A DNA stretch of 34,644 nucleotides, taken from the NCBI GenBank assembly GCA_027343725.1, contig DAHWKH010000057.1:1-34644 (forward strand). The letters run 5' to 3'. The position numbers were made by a program, and so were the translations under genes. This stretch comes from Acidiferrobacteraceae bacterium (GTDB taxonomy: Bacteria > Pseudomonadota > Gammaproteobacteria > Acidiferrobacterales > Acidiferrobacteraceae). A model generated the notes under the pieces. That model was not told where the DNA came from and did no database searches. It saw only the letters and a list, made by a program, of their open reading frames with translations. Below, piece by piece: positions 31,593-34,644 of this stretch; within the stretch, counting starts at the first letter, position 1, and each line of letters opens with the position of its first letter.

Positions 31593-31961
31593 TTAGCGGG
31601 CGTTGACGGGGTGCACGGGGCTGCCGTCGTCGACGGCGCGGAACGGGGGCAGGATCAGCGTCTCGTCACCGCTCAATCCGCTCAAGACGACGGCCGTGCG
31701 CCGGCCCACGCGTCCGATCTTCAGGAGCCGGAAGCGCGCGCGCCCGTGCTCGAGCACGAATACGCCGGGCCAACCCCCGAATCGCGTGATGGCACGGCGC
31801 GGGATGCGAATGTCACCGTGGCGATCGACGTCCGCCGGCCGCTTCAGGGTCACGACCGCCCGGGTCAGGGTCGGCAGGACCGCGCGCGGCGCCGGCTTCG
31901 GCGGGGTGCGCGTGCAGGCCGCAAGCGCAAGCATCGCGCCGAGGAGCGCTGCGCGCCTCAC
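31593..31961 (-). CDS. Mini adaptor lipoprotein: only the C-terminal domain of an RND periplasmic adaptor
   Basis: Lies where the periplasmic adaptor (membrane fusion protein) gene of an RND operon is expected, but encodes just 122 residues. The start is GTG 31961, overlapping the tolC stop as GTGA. The product has a lipoprotein signal (MRRAALLGAMLALAAC, lipobox LAAC, Cys16). The rest resembles the membrane-proximal domain of HlyD/AcrA-type adaptors: IRIPRRAITRFGGWPGVFVL, ARFRLLKIGRVGRRTAVVLSGLSGDETLILPP. There is no space for the alpha-hairpin, lipoyl and beta-barrel domains, and none appear nearby in any frame. It may work with a second adaptor, stabilise the pump, or be a remnant. The frame is intact and the signal is good, which favours a real gene. 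Confidence 0.8.
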   Translation of the reverse strand: MRRAALLGAMLALAACTRTPPKPAPRAVLPTLTRAVVTLKRPADVDRHGDIRIPRRAITRFGGWPGVFVLEHGRARFRLLKIGRVGRRTAVVLSGLSGDETLILPPFRAVDDGSPVHPVNAR

Positions 31962-33319
31962 GGTTTGAGCCCCAGGGCGGGGAGCGTTGCGGGCGAGAGC
32001 GTGCCGCAGGCATCGGCGAGGGCGGCGCGGTTGCGCGCGAGCGCATAGCGCGCGGCGAGCTCGTCCTCGCGGGCCTTGACGAGGCCTTGGTCGGCGTTCA
32101 GGAGGTTGAGCAGAATCGTGCGCCCTTCGCCGTAGAGCACCTGCACGAGGGCCACGTTGCGCCGCGCGCGTTGCACGGTCGCGCGCGCGAGTATCAGGCG
32201 CTGCGCGGCGTTGTAGAGCGCGTCGTAGGCGGTGACCACGCTGCGGCGGATGCGGTCCTCGAGCCCGGTGAGCGCGGCCTCGGTCTCGGCGGCCCGGGCC
32301 TCGAGTTCCGCCGCCCGGTCGCCGTTGTGGCCGCCGTCGTACAAGGACTTGCTGATGACCGCGCCCACGGTCCAGGCGTTGTGCCGGAACGTGGGCACGC
32401 GACTGAACCATTGCGACTGGGCGGTCAGCGTCACGTGCAGCGAGGAGCGCCCGCGCGCCGCCGCGCCTTGCGCGCGCAAGGCGCGGATCTTGGCGCGCAG
32501 CGCCGCCACGTCGGCGCGATGCCGGAGGGCGACCCGCAGGAGCTGGCGCAGGGGGCGGCGCGGCATGGCGACCGGCCCGAAGGTCTGGGCGGGGATGTGG
32601 ATGGCAAGCCCCGCAGGCGCGCCCATGGCGAGCGCGAGATCCGTGCGCGCGTTGGCGACGTCGTTTTGCGCGCCCAAGAGGAACTCGCGGGCGGCGCCGA
32701 GATTGACCGCGGCCGTGAGCGCATCCGAGTGGAGGATGCGCCCGCGCGCGTACAGGCGGCGCGTGGTGTGGGCATGACGCGCGGCCACGGCCACCGCCCC
32801 TCGGGCGACCCGGACCCCGGCCTTGGCCATCACGAGGCCTTCATAGGCGGTGACGACCGTAGCCACGATGCGTTGCCGGGTGCGCGCCCCGGCGCGTCCC
32901 GCCGCTTGCTTCGCGAAGCGCCCGGCGCGCACCGCGTCGTGGATCGCGCCACCCTCGTAAAGCGGCCAGGCGAGGGACAAGGACGCCGTGCCCAGGCGGC
33001 GCACGCCGGGGCTATTGAGGGTGCTCGGTGTGAATGCCTGGGCGCTCACCTGGCGGCGTTCGAGTTCCGCCGACAGCGCCAGGAGCGGGTTGTCGCTGAA
33101 AAGATAGCCGTAGCTTGCCGTCGCCCGCACCGAGCCCTCGCTTTGCGCGGCGCGCAAGGCGGCGCGCGCCTGCGCCTGGCGTGCGCGCGCCAGGGCCTGG
33201 GCGCTGCTGTGACGGAGGGCATAACGCACGGCCGCGCTCAAGGGGAACGTCCGGCCGCGTGCCAGCGGCAGGGTCGCCACGAGGGCTATGACGATCACGA
33301 TCAGAGGCAGCCGGCCCAT
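31958..33319 (-). CDS. TolC-family outer-membrane efflux protein
   Basis: Predicted trimeric outer-membrane and periplasmic duct that exports the substrate of the RND pump encoded downstream. The 453-residue precursor has a signal peptide (MGRLPLIVIVIALVATLPLARG) and two repeats of long helices and short beta segments typical of the family (SLAWPLYEGGAIHDAVRAGRF and VISKSLYDGGHNGDRAAELE as the strand-turn pairs). The C-terminal helices contain YGEGRTILLNLLNADQGLVKAREDE. The ATG at 33319 has AAGGAG about 5 nt upstream. It is the first gene of the operon tolC-like, mini adaptor, RND pump, in the reverse of the common adaptor-first order. Confidence 0.9.
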   Translation of the reverse strand: MGRLPLIVIVIALVATLPLARGRTFPLSAAVRYALRHSSAQALARARQAQARAALRAAQSEGSVRATASYGYLFSDNPLLALSAELERRQVSAQAFTPSTLNSPGVRRLGTASLSLAWPLYEGGAIHDAVRAGRFAKQAAGRAGARTRQRIVATVVTAYEGLVMAKAGVRVARGAVAVAARHAHTTRRLYARGRILHSDALTAAVNLGAAREFLLGAQNDVANARTDLALAMGAPAGLAIHIPAQTFGPVAMPRRPLRQLLRVALRHRADVAALRAKIRALRAQGAAARGRSSLHVTLTAQSQWFSRVPTFRHNAWTVGAVISKSLYDGGHNGDRAAELEARAAETEAALTGLEDRIRRSVVTAYDALYNAAQRLILARATVQRARRNVALVQVLYGEGRTILLNLLNADQGLVKAREDELAARYALARNRAALADACGTLSPATLPALGLKP

Positions 33320-33390
33320 ACACACTCCTTATGAGGACGCCGCGGGCGGTTCGGGATAACCGCTGTAATGTTAGTCCATAAGTAAATGCT
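33320..33390 (-). promoter_or_regulatory. AT-rich promoter/operator region upstream of the efflux operon
   Basis: A short AT-rich island (about 33366-33398) in GC-rich surroundings lies about 45-80 bp before the tolC-like start. It contains an imperfect dyad, TTAG..CAT(6)ATG-CTAA (33371-33392), which could bind a TetR- or MarR-type regulator. No regulator gene is adjacent, and I found no convincing -35/-10 pair. Confidence 0.3.
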
Positions 33391-33413
33391 AAATAAAGAC
33401 CGGGCGGGCCCGG
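33391..33413 (-). terminator. Probable terminator after hemJ
   Basis: Two bases after the hemJ stop the minus strand has CCGGG-CCCG-CCCGG (33413-33400), followed by TCTTTATTT. The stem is short but GC-only and the U-rich tail is at the right distance. It would end the hemW-hemJ transcript before the efflux operon. Confidence 0.45.
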
Positions 33414-33415
33414 GA

Positions 33416-33826
33416 CTAAAACCGCGGCTTCACCACCACCAGGATCACGATCGCCATGAGGATCACGGCCGGGATCTCATTGATGATCCGATAGAACCGG
33501 TGACTTCGTTTGTGTCCGGCCGCGAGCTCGCGGCACAGGACCCCGAGGTAGACGTGGTATGCGGCCAACACTGCGACCAGCGCGACCTTGATATCGAGCC
33601 ACGCGCCCCGGAAGCCGAAGCCCCACCACAGCCACAGCCCGAGCGCGATGGCGAGCACCGCGCTCGGCGTCGTGAACCGGTAGAGACGGCGCTCCATGAC
33701 CACGAACCGCGCGTGCCCGGGTTCATCGTCGGTGAGCGCGTGGTAGACGAACAGGCGCGGAAGGTAAAAGAGCCCGGCGAACCACGTCACCACGAATATG
33801 ATATGAAAGGCTTTAATCCAGAGCAT
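33416..33826 (-). CDS. hemJ: Protoporphyrinogen IX oxidase HemJ family membrane protein
   Basis: Four-helix inner-membrane protein that oxidises protoporphyrinogen IX to protoporphyrin IX, probably passing electrons to the quinone pool. The 136-residue product matches the usual length of about 140. It has the family N terminus WIKAFHIIFVVTWFAGLFYLPRLFVYHA (residues 3-30, with the conserved His8), a cytoplasmic MERRLYR, and further helices at about 54-68, 78-98 and 115-133, with FRGAWLDIKV and FYRIINEIP between. The ATG at 33826 lies inside the end of hemW (14-bp overlap) and is chosen because the conserved sequence begins there. With hemE and hemW in the window it adds to heme functions. Confidence 0.9.
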   Translation of the reverse strand: MLWIKAFHIIFVVTWFAGLFYLPRLFVYHALTDDEPGHARFVVMERRLYRFTTPSAVLAIALGLWLWWGFGFRGAWLDIKVALVAVLAAYHVYLGVLCRELAAGHKRSHRFYRIINEIPAVILMAIVILVVVKPRF

Positions 33827-34644
33827 GGCAAGCGTCCATAGGGCAGTCCGTGCGCCCATGCGGCTGCGCCAACAGGGTGGCGAGCAGCGAATCGAGGTAA
33901 CGAAAGCCGCGCGTGCTCGCCATCACCCGCTCGCCGGTATCGACCAAAAGGCCGTTCGCGAGCGCGCCCGCGGCCGCGGGCACCCGCGATCGAAAGCTGT
34001 CCCCGATGCGTTCCTGGAACAGCGCGTGCGTGAAGCCCGCGCGCAGGCGCAGGGCGTTCATAAGAAACTCCGCGACCTCCTCGTCGCCCGTGAGCGTCCG
34101 CCGGCTCACCACCGGTGCGTCGTTCTCCATGTAGCGACGCACGTCGGGGTCGCGCACGCAGCGCATCACACCGTGTTCGCCGCTCAGTTTGCTGTGGGCC
34201 CCGGCGCCGAGCCCCAGATAATCCCCGAAGGTCCAGTAATTGAGGTTATGGCGGCAATCATGATCGGTGCGCGCATAGGCCGAGACCTCGTAACGGGTAA
34301 GGCCCGCGGCCTGTGCCTCGCCCTGCACGGCCTCCTCGATCGCGGCCGCCGTCTCTTCCTTGGGCAGCGGGGGCGGGCTGTGGCCGAAGGCCGTATGCGG
34401 CTCGATCGTGAGCTCGTAGAGCGACACGTGCGGGGGCCCGAAGGCCAGGACACCGCGAATGTCGGCCCGGGCCTCGGCGAGGCTTTGCCCCGGCAGTGCG
34501 TACATGAGATCGACATTGACCGAGGCAAAGCCCGCGCGTAGCGCGCTCTCGAGGGCGCTACGCGCCTCGGCGGCGTCGTGGACACGCCCCAAGGCCCGCA
34601 ACAGAGGGTCCTGAAGGCTTTGCACGCCGAGCGAGAGGCGTGTG
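33813..34644 (-). CDS. hemW: Radical SAM heme chaperone HemW (C-terminal part; cut by right edge)
   Basis: HemW binds heme and delivers it to respiratory enzymes. It was long annotated as an oxygen-independent coproporphyrinogen oxidase. About 276 residues are visible; the radical-SAM CxxxCxxC site lies beyond the edge. The visible part starts with TRLSLGVQSLQDPLLRALGR (HemN/HemW-type R-x-S-x-G-x-Q-S). It continues with SVNVDLMYALPGQSLAEARADI, VSLYELTIEPHTAF, HNLNYWTFGDYLGLGAGAHSKL, and the C-terminal HemN_C domain (FLMNALRLRAGFTHALFQERIG, GLLVDTGERVMASTRGFRYLDSLLATLL). YELTIEPHTAF and the ending favour HemW over HemN. The tail overlaps hemJ. Confidence 0.92.
   Translation of the reverse strand, partial: TRLSLGVQSLQDPLLRALGRVHDAAEARSALESALRAGFASVNVDLMYALPGQSLAEARADIRGVLAFGPPHVSLYELTIEPHTAFGHSPPPLPKEETAAAIEEAVQGEAQAAGLTRYEVSAYARTDHDCRHNLNYWTFGDYLGLGAGAHSKLSGEHGVMRCVRDPDVRRYMENDAPVVSRRTLTGDEEVAEFLMNALRLRAGFTHALFQERIGDSFRSRVPAAAGALANGLLVDTGERVMASTRGFRYLDSLLATLLAQPHGRTDCPMDACHALD

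Noticed and set aside
28392-32048. A 1218-codon open frame on the plus strand opposite the RND pump
   Set aside because: Extremely Asp/Arg/His-rich with no recognisable domain, and exactly opposite a well-supported transporter.
33813-34644. Annotation as oxygen-independent coproporphyrinogen oxidase HemN
   Set aside because: The visible C-terminal motifs match the shorter HemW family, although the radical-SAM motif that would settle it lies outside the window.

Overview
The window is GC-rich bacterial chromosome, almost wholly coding, with tightly packed operons. Gene content and gene order (argS followed by a SPOR protein, mrcA divergent from pilMNOPQ-aroK-aroB-gltB-gltD-hemE, and priA, hemW, hemJ) point to a gammaproteobacterium. 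A chemolithotrophic, acid-living lineage such as Acidiferrobacter is my guess from general resemblance only. I saw no tRNA, rRNA, insertion sequence, prophage or CRISPR array.

Layout. 1-2634 (minus): the first part of a class Ia ribonucleotide reductase large subunit, cut by the left edge. Its catalytic loop is interrupted by a complete 305-residue intein with a decayed homing endonuclease. 2791-4542 (minus): a three-gene polyamine operon, speD-pdaD-speE, behind a clear sigma70 promoter. 4818-7156 (minus): argS and a SPOR-domain protein. 7223-10273 (minus): mrcA (PBP1A) and a conserved hypothetical with a faint nucleotidyltransferase-like motif. 10426-15727 (plus): the type IV pilus assembly operon pilMNOPQ. 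15759-17346: aroK and aroB. 17435-24353: gltB, gltD and hemE, with overlapping stop/start codons. 24704-26872: priA, preceded by a cluster of DnaA-box-like sites. 27207-28331: an outer-membrane porin with a foldable leader and a strong terminator. 28365-33319 (minus): an RND efflux operon (tolC-like, adaptor, pump). 33416-34644 (minus): hemJ and the C-terminal part of hemW.

The most unusual items are two. First, the nrdA intein separates the thiyl-radical cysteine from the catalytic glutamate, so no active enzyme can form without splicing; both catalytic aspartates of its LAGLIDADG motifs are lost and the penultimate histidine is a lysine. Second, the RND operon has an 'adaptor' gene of only 122 codons: a lipoprotein that keeps what looks like the C-terminal membrane-proximal domain and has no room for the hairpin and lipoyl domains that normally bridge pump and TolC. 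Smaller points are a PilQ with three AMIN-like domains, a gltB promoter that puts the first ATG upstream of the predicted transcript, the DnaA-box cluster before priA, and a three-way-junction-like leader before the porin gene.

All calls come from reading the sequence and from memory of the families. No database search or folding program was run.
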